Source: Arthrobacter sp. 31Y (GTDB lineage Bacteria > Actinomycetota > Actinomycetes > Actinomycetales > Micrococcaceae). Taken from it: 64,000 nucleotides of DNA. Positions 54,670 through 62,309 of the stretch are shown one piece after another; the first letter of the stretch is position 1, and each line of letters opens with the position of its first letter. Position numbers and translations under genes: made by a program. Under the pieces are notes generated by a model. That model was not told where the DNA came from. It saw nothing but the letters and a program-made list of their open reading frames with translations, and did not search any database. The stretch is from the NCBI RefSeq assembly GCF_000526335.1, contig NZ_JAFW01000001.1, positions 248,001 through 312,000 on the forward strand. The letters are read 5' to 3'.

Positions 54670-55208
54670 CCCTTGCCTTTCTTCTTCTCGACCGGCGGCA
54701 GTGTCTTTGGCGGGTAGGCTCCGAGCAGGGAATCGGTGATGACCTTGGCTGCTGCCTTCTGGGCCTCCCGCTCGCTCCGTTTCCTGTCGGCCACCACCTT
54801 TTCAGCACGCTCGTTCTCCAGTCGCTTTACCAACTTCTTGGCGTACTTGAGGACCAACTCAGGAGTCAGCTCCTGCTCATAGTCAACGTAGGTGTGGAGA
54901 GTGCTGAATGCCGCGGCGGGCCTGTTTTCGCCGACGACTTCGCGAGCCACGATTTCATCGCGCGTCGTCGCAGGGACCGGAATGTGTTGCGGCCTGAGCC
55001 ACCAACCGCGTTCCCGCACTTCGACGGTTGCGGGAACCTCTACGGTCCGCATGATTCGAACCGCATAGTGTTCGGGGACTGCATCTCCGTAGTGCACTGG
55101 GAACCCACCAGATTCTGCCCAGCCTGAACGAGCTTCGACGCGAACCACCTCCCACCACTGCCCCTCGGGCAGTTCGGGCATGCCGCAGTCGGCCACGGTG
55201 ATACTCAT
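54666..55208 (-). CDS. Phage protein, coiled-coil C-terminus (180 aa)
   Basis: MSITVADCGMPELPEGQWWE. N-terminal part (~1-110) rich in strands and Trp (EVRERGWWLRPQHIPV), C-terminal part helical and strongly charged (KKLVKRLENERAEKVVADRK) ending in KKKGKG, likely coiled coil or nucleic-acid contact. Unknown function. Stop/start overlaps both neighbours by 4 bp. Confidence 0.75.
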   Translation of the reverse strand: MSITVADCGMPELPEGQWWEVVRVEARSGWAESGGFPVHYGDAVPEHYAVRIMRTVEVPATVEVRERGWWLRPQHIPVPATTRDEIVAREVVGENRPAAAFSTLHTYVDYEQELTPELVLKYAKKLVKRLENERAEKVVADRKRSEREAQKAAAKVITDSLLGAYPPKTLPPVEKKKGKG

Positions 55209-55558
55209 TTGGTCACCTCCACCACGTTCGGGAACATGGAGAAGAAGCCGTTGCGCCAGCCCACCGTCTTGAACGTGTAGTCCGTGCCTTCGCGCAGCTT
55301 CCCGTACTCATCGGCAGAGTTGAAGCGGCCCAGCAGCACATCGTCCTGAATCTGCATGACGCCGCACTGCTCAGTGAAAACACGGTAGTCCGTGCCCTGC
55401 TTCGTGCTTGTCGCCGTCTTTGACTGGACGGTGCAGCGGGCCTCGTTCTTGGTCGAGTACCAGGAGGCCGACAAGCCGCCATAACCCACCACTACGCCCA
55501 GGAGTCCGAGCAGAACCGCACCAGCGGTTACCTTCTCACCGAAGCTGTTGCGCGCCAT
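55205..55558 (-). CDS. Small single-pass membrane protein of the phage
   Basis: 117 aa. Hydrophobic helix near the N-terminus (~10-28, TAGAVLLGLLGVVVGYGGL) after a short basic start. Remaining domain has two Cys (RCTVQSK and QCGVMQI) likely outside the membrane and able to form a disulfide. Such proteins can act in superinfection exclusion, but nothing here proves it. Confidence 0.75.
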   Translation of the reverse strand: MARNSFGEKVTAGAVLLGLLGVVVGYGGLSASWYSTKNEARCTVQSKTATSTKQGTDYRVFTEQCGVMQIQDDVLLGRFNSADEYGKLREGTDYTFKTVGWRNGFFSMFPNVVEVTK

Positions 55559-55986
55559 TAGGCCGTCACCTCGCTCTTGGCCCGCAGGCCGAGGTTGTAC
55601 AGCTGCTCAGCGATCGGCTTGGTCAGGGTAAGGTTCGGAGATTCCGGCCCACCGAGCGTAGCCTCCAGGTCGAGGATCGCGATCTTGCGTGCCTTCTCCT
55701 CAGCCGCCGCAGCTACCCGGCGGTCCTTGAGAGTCCGGAGAGCAGCGCGTGCCAGGTCCACAAGGACCTCATCGGAGGTATCCGGCAACATGCTGACCGT
55801 CATCTGCTCGCCGTCCGTCACCTGATCCTCACCGATGATGGCGAGTGCAATGAGCGGCAAGTCGAAGTTGTCCGCGTAGAACGAGGCACTGTCATTGCGA
55901 TCTTCGACAAACAGCGTCGTCGCATCTCCTTCGACGTCGACCTGGAGTGTGCCTTCCAGGTCGTTTCGTTCAGTGAATGTCGTCAT
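55558..55986 (-). CDS. Phage protein, function unknown (142 aa)
   Basis: MTTFTERNDLEGTLQVDVEG ... Soluble. N-terminal beta-rich domain and a long C-terminal helix (AAAAEEKARKIAILDLEATL). Shares one base with its downstream neighbour (TAATG). A small hairpin GCACCG-TTCTAA-CCGGTGC lies ~20-40 bp upstream of its start. Confidence 0.72.
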   Translation of the reverse strand: MTTFTERNDLEGTLQVDVEGDATTLFVEDRNDSASFYADNFDLPLIALAIIGEDQVTDGEQMTVSMLPDTSDEVLVDLARAALRTLKDRRVAAAAEEKARKIAILDLEATLGGPESPNLTLTKPIAEQLYNLGLRAKSEVTA

Positions 55987-56007
55987 GGCTTCCTTTCAGT
56001 GCACCGG

Positions 56008-56427
56008 TTAGAACGGTGCGTCAGAGTTTTCGTTGATCCACGCCTGCTGTAGGTGGTCGAGGATCGCTCCCCACGTCCAGCCCAGGTTGGAGAGGTCGTC
56101 AAGGCATTCCCAGTACAGGAGCGCGTCATAGCTGAACCAGGTGCGGGAGCTGTTGTCGACCGTCCAGTCCAGGTCGTAAACGAGGTCTTTTGTTGCGGCC
56201 AGCTCCGGCCACGTGTACCCGAACTCGCGGGCAACATGTGCTGTCAGGCCGCTGATCTGGTTCGAGTTGTGCCGATCTGGGTTCGCATGGTCGGACGGAT
56301 GCCCGGCGACCACGTCAGCCAGTGCCTCAAGGATCGTTGGCGGCGTGACCCAGATGGGTGCGGTGCCGGCGGCGATGTTTTCTTTGGTGGGCTCAACCGG
56401 TTCCGGGAGCACCAACACAGCGGTCAT
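56008..56427 (-). CDS. Phage protein, function unknown (139 aa)
   Basis: MTAVLVLPEPVEPTKENIAA. Helical soluble protein, Trp-rich (FGYTWPELAATKDLVYDLDW; LGWTWGAILDHLQQAW). No known motif. Its ATG overlaps the preceding stop by 4 bp. Confidence 0.7.
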   Translation of the reverse strand: MTAVLVLPEPVEPTKENIAAGTAPIWVTPPTILEALADVVAGHPSDHANPDRHNSNQISGLTAHVAREFGYTWPELAATKDLVYDLDWTVDNSSRTWFSYDALLYWECLDDLSNLGWTWGAILDHLQQAWINENSDAPF

Positions 56428-56741
56428 GCAGCTACCAGCTGCAGGACGGCGGGAGTTTCAGTTTTGGGGATGAGGGGCAGCGCTTCGGAAAGCATGTCCC
56501 TGATCGACTCCAGGGCGTTCTTGGAGTGCAGAGCGTAGGCGGCTTCGGATGTGAGGATGACGTTGACCTGGTCGGCCGGTTCGAGGAGGAAGGTTTCCTC
56601 GGAGCCTTGCAAGGTGAGTTCGACGGACTCGGCATTCGTTTCCATCAGCTCCAAGATGCCGTGCACCTTCATGCCGTCGTTTCGGAAGGCTACGACGGAG
56701 CCGATGTTGCGGGAGTCGAGCTTGTTGGCGGGGTAGTACAT
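56424..56741 (-). CDS. Phage protein, function unknown (105 aa)
   Basis: MYYPANKLDSRNIGSVVAFR. N-terminal strand cluster (VAFRNDGMKVHGILELME ... VELTLQGSEETFLL), perhaps a small beta barrel; C-terminal helices. R2 is 59 bp upstream, so this gene probably starts a transcription unit. Confidence 0.72.
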   Translation of the reverse strand: MYYPANKLDSRNIGSVVAFRNDGMKVHGILELMETNAESVELTLQGSEETFLLEPADQVNVILTSEAAYALHSKNALESIRDMLSEALPLIPKTETPAVLQLVAA

Positions 56742-56799
56742 GTGTTTTCAGTAATCCTTAGGTAGAAGCGGAACGGCCCATCGCAGGACCGCCCCGCCG

Positions 56800-56831
56800 G
56801 TTGTTTGTAAACGTTAAACCATCAGGGCAAG
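56800..56831 (-). repeat. Phage repeat R2 (promoter/operator candidate)
   Basis: Plus-strand core TAAACGTTAAACCATCAGGG; 59 bp before the gene at 56741 and overlapping nothing else in the 92-bp gap 56742-56833. Confidence 0.75.
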
Positions 56832-56833
56832 TC

Positions 56834-57022
56834 TCAGCCTCTGCTTTGTTCCTCAAGTCGGAACTGCCAGAGGCCGCGGTCGATTTGCTCGGAGACGATG
56901 TTGTGGCCGGCGTTCCGGAGTTCATGGATGCGGGCACCGTATCGATAGCAGACCTTATTGAGCTGCTGATTGGTGGCGGGTCCCGTCTTGAGTAGTTGCA
57001 GGATCTTTTCGCGCTGGCTCAT
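56834..57022 (-). CDS. Small winged-HTH phage protein
   Basis: 62 aa from the ATG at 57022 (MSQREKILQLLKTGPATNQQ), chosen for the 4-bp overlap with the upstream stop; the frame runs on to 57058. Helix-turn-helix QREKILQLLKTGPATNQQLN then a YRYGARIHELRNAGHNI recognition segment, typical of small winged-helix DNA-binding proteins in phages. Could regulate early genes. Confidence 0.75.
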   Translation of the reverse strand: MSQREKILQLLKTGPATNQQLNKVCYRYGARIHELRNAGHNIVSEQIDRGLWQFRLEEQSRG

Positions 57023-57393
57023 GCTGCGGTCCCCGACTCCAGGAGTTCGCGCTCCCATTCGGCCAGCGGTTCTGGCCTGCGGTCGTCAACGACGATTTCT
57101 TCCGGCTCGGGTGCAAGCAGTTCAATCGCGTTGCACAGTGACGCTGCGATCGAATTGGCTTCGCCGTTCATTACCTCACGGATGCGGGTGGTGGCCAGTT
57201 GCGCCAGGGTGGGTGGCACCCAACCCTGTCGGATCAGCGCCTCAAAGAGGCTGGCTTGCCGGTATCGTTCAAGTTCGTCGCGAGACTTGTCGCGGCCATG
57301 CTGAATGAAGTACTCGATTACTTCACGTGAATTGCGGTCCACCGCGTCGGTCAACTCCTGCGAGTCGACGTCCAAGGCGTTCATGAAACCCAT
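57019..57393 (-). CDS. Phage protein, function unknown (124 aa)
   Basis: MGFMNALDVDSQELTDAVDR. All-helical, charged (YFIQHGRDKSRDELERYRQA), ends AEWERELLESGTAA. No motif found. Repeat R3 lies 25 bp upstream of its start and AGGAG gives the ribosome site. Confidence 0.7.
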   Translation of the reverse strand: MGFMNALDVDSQELTDAVDRNSREVIEYFIQHGRDKSRDELERYRQASLFEALIRQGWVPPTLAQLATTRIREVMNGEANSIAASLCNAIELLAPEPEEIVVDDRRPEPLAEWERELLESGTAA

Positions 57394-57417
57394 TGTTGCT
57401 CCTAAATCGTTTGCTTC

Positions 57418-57449
57418 TTCGTTTATATACGTTAGACCATGAGGTCATG
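57418..57449 (-). repeat. Phage repeat R3 (promoter/operator candidate)
   Basis: Plus-strand core TATACGTTAGACCATGAGGT. In the 69-bp gap 57394-57462. Contains a TATAAAC-like stretch when read on the minus strand. Confidence 0.78.
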
Positions 57450-57462
57450 AAAGTAAAGTTGT

Positions 57463-57963
57463 TTAGACGGCGACTGCCTCCTGCACAGCCTTAGGCTCAT
57501 CCTCAAACCAGCCCTCAACCACAGTGGTTTCGATGCCTTCCTCGGCCCAGAGCGCAAGCACATTCGGGTTGTCGTCCCACGCGTGGATGATGTTGTAGTG
57601 CTGGCGCAGACCAGCCAGAATCTCCTGTTTGACCACACGGTCAGGACGCCCGTCGCCGGTTTTGCGGTGCAGCTGCTGATCGAAAGGCACCCCGTTGAGC
57701 AGCATCCACCATTTGGTGAGCTGCCTATATTTCTCCTGCCGGGCTGTCACGATGATGACCTTGTGACCCTGAGCGCGCGCCTCGTTTGCAGCAGCCAGGA
57801 CGTTCAGGTTTGGTGGGCAGTCGACCGAAAGCTCGTGGAAGCGGTCGAAGTTCCTGTGGCCCGGGTTGTCTGGGTGGTTTCTGATCACCAGGTGCCGGAT
57901 TGATCGGACGTCGCAGAGAGTGCCGTCCATGTCGAAGATGATCGCAGTGGGCTTGTCGGTCAC
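57463..57963 (-). CDS. HAD-family Pnkp-type polynucleotide 3'-phosphatase
   Basis: 166 aa. HAD motif I AIIFDMDGTLCDV (~8-20), motif II GHKVIIVTARQEKY (~72-85), Lys motif GRPDRVVKQEI and motif III HAWDDNPNVLALW (~130-142). The order and the sequence GVPF...GDGRPDRVVKQEI closely follow the C-terminal phosphatase domain of T4 polynucleotide kinase; no kinase domain is attached. Expected job: removal of 3'-phosphate or 2',3'-cyclic phosphate from RNA or DNA ends. It lies 2 bp after RtcB, which uses the same ends, so the two may share a repair role. Confidence 0.82.
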   Translation of the reverse strand: MTDKPTAIIFDMDGTLCDVRSIRHLVIRNHPDNPGHRNFDRFHELSVDCPPNLNVLAAANEARAQGHKVIIVTARQEKYRQLTKWWMLLNGVPFDQQLHRKTGDGRPDRVVKQEILAGLRQHYNIIHAWDDNPNVLALWAEEGIETTVVEGWFEDEPKAVQEAVAV

Positions 57964-57965
57964 GG

Positions 57966-59141
57966 CTAGTCTCCCTTCACGTTGATGATTTGGCGGAGCG
58001 TGTACTTGATTTCGACCAGGGTCTCCGCGTCCTCCATCACTTGATCGATCGGCTTGTACGCCGCAGGGTGCTCGTCAATGAACTCTGCCGAGTCCTTGTA
58101 CTCGATACCGGCCATGCGGTCCCGAAGGTCGTCCTGCGTGAACAGCTTGCGGGCCGCGCTGCGTGAGTGTTCGCGGCCCGCGCCGTGAGGTGCCGAGTTG
58201 AGGGACAGCTTGGACCCCTTACCGACCACCACATAGGACTTGTCACCCATCGAGCCGGGGATCAGCCCCCAGACACCCTCGGATGCGTCGATCGCACCCT
58301 TCCTCGACAGCCACACGTCCTTTCCGAAGTGACGTTCCTGCTCCGTGTAGTTGTGATGGCAGGTCACGTAGCGCTTCGATCCGGTTGAGTCGATGCCTGC
58401 CCAATCCTTGAACGCAAGGACAACGCGGGTCATCATTTCGTTGCGATTGAGCCGGGCAAATTCTTGCGCCCACTTGAGGTCATTGATGTAGCGCTGGAAC
58501 TCCTCGGTCCCTTCGACCAGGTAGGCGAGGTCACGGTGTGGGAGGTTGATGAAGTGCTGGGCGCAATAGTCCTGCGCCACTTTGATGTGGTGCTGGGCGA
58601 TCTTGTTGCCCACGCCGCGACTGCCCGAGTGCAGGAACAGCCAGACGTCGTCATTCTGGTCCAGCGACACCTCGATGAAGTGGTTGCCGGACCCAAGCGA
58701 GCCCAGTTGCAGCCGCCAGTTGGCAGCGTAACCATCAGGGTTGACTCCCAGTTCGCGGGCAGTCTCCTCCAGCCGCTCCACTGCGAACTCGGCGGACGGC
58801 GTCATGGTGCGGTTGTACTTGCCCGCCGAGAGCGGGATCGCTTCCTCGATTACCCGGCGGAGCCTCGCGCGGTCCAGCCCCTCCAAATCGGTCGCGTTGA
58901 GCCCAGTGTGCATCGCATCCATGCCGCAGCCAATATCGACACCAACGGCCGCCGGCATGATGGCACCCAGCGTCGGAATCACGGACCCAACCGTTGCTCC
59001 CTTCCCAAGGTGCGCGTCCGGCATGAGCGCCAAGTGCGGGTGAATGAACGGCATGCCCGCCGTCATGATGGCTTGTTCGCGGGTGTTGTCGCCCAGAATG
59101 GTCGCGTAATTTACCAGCTTCGGGGTCAAGTGTTCGGGCAT
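57966..59141 (-). CDS. rtcB: RtcB-type RNA ligase
   Basis: 391 aa, about the length of E. coli RtcB. Joins 2',3'-cyclic or 3'-phosphate to 5'-OH RNA using GTP. Metal and catalytic motifs: VGVDIGCGM (~75), LGSGNHFIEV (~152), LHSGSRGVGNKIAQHH (~172), CHHNYTEQERH (~262) and PHGAGREHSRSAARK (~323, with the guanylylated His). No frameshift or missing key residue. Overlaps the next gene by one base (TAATG). Confidence 0.95.
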   Translation of the reverse strand: MPEHLTPKLVNYATILGDNTREQAIMTAGMPFIHPHLALMPDAHLGKGATVGSVIPTLGAIMPAAVGVDIGCGMDAMHTGLNATDLEGLDRARLRRVIEEAIPLSAGKYNRTMTPSAEFAVERLEETARELGVNPDGYAANWRLQLGSLGSGNHFIEVSLDQNDDVWLFLHSGSRGVGNKIAQHHIKVAQDYCAQHFINLPHRDLAYLVEGTEEFQRYINDLKWAQEFARLNRNEMMTRVVLAFKDWAGIDSTGSKRYVTCHHNYTEQERHFGKDVWLSRKGAIDASEGVWGLIPGSMGDKSYVVVGKGSKLSLNSAPHGAGREHSRSAARKLFTQDDLRDRMAGIEYKDSAEFIDEHPAAYKPIDQVMEDAETLVEIKYTLRQIINVKGD

Positions 59142-59491
59142 TAGTCCTCCTCCTCGTCGCCGATGAAGACGACAGTTACTGACTTGACGCGGGGATAGTC
59201 CGCGCCGTGCAGTGTGGTCATTTCGGTTTCGATGTATACCGGGTAGCTACCGTCGCCGTATCCGCTCGGGATCACGATGCCCGCACCCCGATGGTCGGCG
59301 GCGAAAGGATGGATCACACCTGTCTCATGGACCTCGTTCTTCTTGTCGAAGAGCCGGTCGCAGAACTCGGACCACGTCGGGACGCGACTGCTAGCGTCGT
59401 CACCGATCGTGTAGCAGGGGTCGCCCACCATTATTACCCCGGCATCGACGTCGACGTATCCGACAAGTTCCCGGTCAGTGTTGGTTTTCAT
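59141..59491 (-). CDS. Phage protein, DUF4241-like
   Basis: 116 aa. GYVDVDAGVIMVGDPCYTIG (~10-29) and GAGIVIPSGYGDGSYPVYIE (~70-89) form a recognisable two-block pattern that I associate with DUF4241-type phage/toxin-immunity proteins; the assignment is from memory. Soluble, mostly beta. Unknown function. Confidence 0.7.
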   Translation of the reverse strand: MKTNTDRELVGYVDVDAGVIMVGDPCYTIGDDASSRVPTWSEFCDRLFDKKNEVHETGVIHPFAADHRGAGIVIPSGYGDGSYPVYIETEMTTLHGADYPRVKSVTVVFIGDEEED

Positions 59492-59494
59492 TTC

Positions 59495-59836
59495 TTACAG
59501 CTCCTCTGGGAGTTCGATTTGGTAAAGGTTGGCGATGTTGCACACCGCTTCAAACATGGCGTCATTGCTGCCGTCCGCCAGGGCGGCTTTGATGAAGTCG
59601 GCTACCGACTTCTCCTCAGCTGACTGATCCCAGATGGGGGCATCGTTGACGTTGATGCGAAAGTCCACATCCCCGCCCGTATCCAGCTGGACGACCGGCT
59701 TGCCGTCCGACTCCCCCATGTAGGTGACGACGGTGATCCACTCACCGTCGCGATGCCCCTCGTAGAAAAACTCGCCGTCACCGTCAGAAAGACCGTTTGG
59801 GTTGCAGGCCCAGATGCCCCGTGGTTCAGCAGTCAT
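59495..59836 (-). CDS. Phage protein, function unknown (113 aa)
   Basis: MTAEPRGIWACNPNGLSDGD. N-terminal beta part (GEWITVVTYMGESDGKPVVQ), helical C-terminus (VADFIKAALADGSNDAMF). Acidic. 8 bp after dnaN, 3 bp before the next gene. Confidence 0.7.
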   Translation of the reverse strand: MTAEPRGIWACNPNGLSDGDGEFFYEGHRDGEWITVVTYMGESDGKPVVQLDTGGDVDFRINVNDAPIWDQSAEEKSVADFIKAALADGSNDAMFEAVCNIANLYQIELPEEL

Positions 59837-59844
59837 GGCTCCTC

Positions 59845-61002
59845 CTACTTGTTCTCGCTGGGAAGGCGTACGGGCATGATCATGTGGCGGTAGACCGAGT
59901 CCGATTCAGCCGAGTCGTCACCGGCAGTCCATGTGCCAGGTTTCGGGCCGGCGGGCTGGGACAGGCGGACCGTGTCCGCGGTGATTGCTTTCAGCATGTC
60001 GAGCAGATATCCGGGGTTGTAACCGAACACACGCTCATCACCGTGGTTGAAGCCACGGTCATACTCTGTCGGGACCAGCGGCGACTTAGCTTCGGGGTCC
60101 GCTGCCACCATGACGCCACCCTCCTTGAGGGTGAGGTGGACCGGCTTGTTCCGCTCTGCCAGCTTGGACGCGACTGTCACAGTTTCGAGCAGCTTAGCCC
60201 GGTTCATCACTGCAACCACTTCGCTGGTCTGCCCAAACAGGGAACGAATCTTCGGGTAGTCCCCATCAAGCCCCAGGATCGAGTACACGTTGTCGCCAGA
60301 GCGGACATGCAGTGTACGATCGCCGTCGTACGAGAAGCCAGCGAGCCCCTTGGAAAGCTGCTTCGCAACCTTGGCCCACGTCTTGGCGCCGATAAGGACA
60401 GTGAACTCCTCGGAGAAAGCGCCTCCAACAGCATCGGATGCCAGGCGGTAACGGTCCGTGGCGAGCATGACTACCTCATTCAGATTGAACTCAAGCCGGA
60501 CGCCAGTAAGGATGGGGAGCGTGTCATCTGTCGACGCCGTGACCGCAACACCGGCCATGGCCGTGGAGAACTTCTCAGCATCAAGCAGGGCCGAAGGGTT
60601 GGGCGCAACCGGCAGGTCCGGGTATTCGGCCACGGGAGCGGTATCGACGGGAATCTCGTAGCCGTCACAAAGCAGCTCAACCTTGTCGCCGTTCTGACGG
60701 ATGGTCACCCAGACGGCCTTGTTCTTGCCCAGCACCGGCTTGAGGGTGGTCACAGCCCACTTGTGCGGGATGAGGAACGGCTTCACCTCGTCCGGATGAC
60801 GCGTCACTCGCACATCAGCGGACGTTGCGTAGTCGGTGGCTTGCATGCGGAGCTGCCCACGCTCGGTGAACACCTTCACGAAAGCAAGGATCGGCACAGG
60901 CGGTTTCGTGCTGACAGCCGGGGAAACGTTGGCGAGAGCGTCCAACCACTCCTGGCCGGTTGCCGTGGCAGTGGTGTTCGCGGTGAGTACTGCAGTGGAC
61001 AT
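59845..61002 (-). CDS. dnaN: Phage-encoded DNA polymerase III sliding clamp (beta)
   Basis: 385 aa from the ATG at 61002 (MSTAVLTANTTATATGQEWL), with GAAGGAGA upstream. Three-domain clamp pattern with the hallmark PILTGVRLEFNLNEVVMLATDRYRLA-type stretch (seen as PILTGVRLEF and LATDRYRLA, ~165-190) and a C-terminal MIMPVRL end typical of the peptide-binding pocket. Clamps are mostly chromosomal, so a phage version may recruit host polymerases to phage DNA or displace the host clamp. The frame extends to 61146 but the codons before 61002 do not look coding. Confidence 0.9.
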   Translation of the reverse strand: MSTAVLTANTTATATGQEWLDALANVSPAVSTKPPVPILAFVKVFTERGQLRMQATDYATSADVRVTRHPDEVKPFLIPHKWAVTTLKPVLGKNKAVWVTIRQNGDKVELLCDGYEIPVDTAPVAEYPDLPVAPNPSALLDAEKFSTAMAGVAVTASTDDTLPILTGVRLEFNLNEVVMLATDRYRLASDAVGGAFSEEFTVLIGAKTWAKVAKQLSKGLAGFSYDGDRTLHVRSGDNVYSILGLDGDYPKIRSLFGQTSEVVAVMNRAKLLETVTVASKLAERNKPVHLTLKEGGVMVAADPEAKSPLVPTEYDRGFNHGDERVFGYNPGYLLDMLKAITADTVRLSQPAGPKPGTWTAGDDSAESDSVYRHMIMPVRLPSENK

Positions 61003-61218
61003 TGTTGTCTCCTTCGATAGTGCTTGATTGGCAGGGTGGTCGGTACGGTGGACCCCGGTTCGCAATGTCCGGTTCATTAGTTCCCCACACGGTTTCCAGA
61101 CCGCCACCCAGTACCCATGACGGGAATCGAACCCGCCTCTCAGCAACCAGCTGGGTCGCCAGCGAATGCTGACTCAGTTTTTGTCGCGATGCCTTGACGC
61201 CCCCGTTTCACTGCATCG
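61003..61218. other. Leader of dnaN with an orphan tRNA 3'-half-like segment
   Basis: 216-bp gap. On the minus strand 61136-61112 reads GCGGGTTCGATTCCCGTCAT, a canonical T-arm and start of an acceptor strand (CATGGGT), but I find no matching 5' acceptor (ACCCATG) or D/anticodon arms upstream. No ORF supported. It may be a decayed tRNA or coincidental T-arm. Confidence 0.4.
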
Positions 61219-61296
61219 CTACAACAAAGTGATTCCTTGCGGCAGCGGGTAGATCATCGGACCTTCAACAAGGTTCCTGATCTTGTTCCGTGTCAT
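61219..61296 (-). CDS. Possible very small phage ORF (25 aa)
   Basis: MTRNKIRNLVEGPMIYPLPQ plus five residues. Its ATG overlaps the preceding gene's stop as ATGA, the same coupling used across this array. Too short to judge; kept as a candidate. Confidence 0.3.
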   Translation of the reverse strand: MTRNKIRNLVEGPMIYPLPQGITLL

Positions 61297-61664
61297 CCGA
61301 ACACCACCTCACCAAACGCGGCCACCTGGACGATCTGGTCTGCCGCGTGGGCATCGATGTGGCCGGCGTCAATGTCGCTGTCCTCACCATCCGCGACTGC
61401 CTGGTTTACGTAGGACTGGGTTAGTCGGGACAGGTGCTTCACTTCGGCGTCCGGGTCGCTGATTGTCCAGAACGCCCCGATGATGCCGTCGAACGGGATC
61501 ACGATCGGTTCGGGCGCACGGTCCTCTGTCGGGTGTTCTTCTGGTGTGACCGTGTAGGTGCGGGCGTCCTCGTCAATGACTGCTTCGGCGGCCCAATAAC
61601 TAATGCCGTAGCCCGCAGCGTCCAACATGTCGAGCAGGGATTCCTCAGAAATCTTGGTGGTCAA
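61293..61664 (-). CDS. Phage protein, function unknown (123 aa)
   Basis: TTG start at 61664 with AGAGG upstream and R4 13 bp away; the upstream part of the frame is not used. LTTKISEESLLDMLDAAGYG then a beta-rich acidic domain; C-terminal DIDAGHIDAHAADQIVQ helix. His/Asp-rich. No family recognised. Confidence 0.72.
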   Translation of the reverse strand: MTTKISEESLLDMLDAAGYGISYWAAEAVIDEDARTYTVTPEEHPTEDRAPEPIVIPFDGIIGAFWTISDPDAEVKHLSRLTQSYVNQAVADGEDSDIDAGHIDAHAADQIVQVAAFGEVVFG

Positions 61665-61676
61665 TTGCTTGCCTCT

Positions 61677-61708
61677 TTCGTATATAAACGTTAGACCATC
61701 AACGCATG
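61677..61708 (-). repeat. Phage repeat R4 (promoter/operator candidate)
   Basis: Plus-strand core TAAACGTTAGACCATCAACG with TATATAAACG 5' of it, 13 bp before the TTG at 61664. Most similar to R3. Confidence 0.78.
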
Positions 61709-61725
61709 GATGGTCAAGTTGTGTA

Positions 61726-62016
61726 TTAGATGGACGAACTTTCAAGCGCAGCCATCTTGGCTTGGAACTCTGACACCTTGCCGTTGCCGTCGTAGGTGCC
61801 CCAGGGTGAGGCCGCATAGTCACGTTCGGCGCGGGCTGCTTCGTCCCGACTGCGATAGGTAACGTCACCCGGGCGCTTGTCACAGACAATGCGCCATTTG
61901 CCGTCCGGGTAGTTCCGGCTCACGCAACCGACCGCTCCAGACGGATAGCGCACGTTCGTGACATACCATCCCCCGTGCCGCCAGCGCTCGTATTGCGGGG
62001 TGAAGTCGGCGCTCAC
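61726..62016 (-). CDS. Phage protein, function unknown (96 aa)
   Basis: GTG start at 62016 (VSADFTPQYERWRHGGWYVT) overlapping the upstream stop by 4 bp; a longer frame would overlap more. Basic and aromatic-rich with a Cys pair (CVSRNYPDGKWRIVC), then a charged helix (RDEAARAERDYAA). Could bind nucleic acid. Confidence 0.65.
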   Translation of the reverse strand: MSADFTPQYERWRHGGWYVTNVRYPSGAVGCVSRNYPDGKWRIVCDKRPGDVTYRSRDEAARAERDYAASPWGTYDGNGKVSEFQAKMAALESSSI

Positions 62017-62309
62017 TGTTCGGCCAGGGCGTATGAGAAGTTGGCGCTCAGGGGCGGCTCGTTGTTTGCTTCCTCGTGGCGTTCTTCCATATAGGTCCCA
62101 TAAGCCCACTCGACCTCAAGGGCGAAGTCGTGTCCAGCCTCCTGCTTCACCTCACGATCAAAGAGGTGCCCCAGGTCGCCAATGAGGTCGCGAATAGCAG
62201 TGTCGCTATCGCTGCCAGTGCGCTTCATGTAAACCGTCAGCGCCTCCTCCGCGAAATCCGCGCGGTCGTCGTTGTCAGGCTCCGTGAATCCCTCAGTAGT
62301 CAATGGCAT
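62013..62309 (-). CDS. Phage protein, function unknown (98 aa)
   Basis: MPLTTEGFTEPDNDDRADFA. Acidic helical protein (DTAIRDLIGDLGHLFDREVK), no motif. Overlaps neighbours by 4 and 17 bp. Confidence 0.7.
   Translation of the reverse strand: MPLTTEGFTEPDNDDRADFAEEALTVYMKRTGSDSDTAIRDLIGDLGHLFDREVKQEAGHDFALEVEWAYGTYMEERHEEANNEPPLSANFSYALAEQ

Noticed and set aside
61112..61190. A complete tRNA on the minus strand.
   Set aside because: A T-arm is clear but acceptor, D and anticodon stems cannot be formed with the upstream bases.
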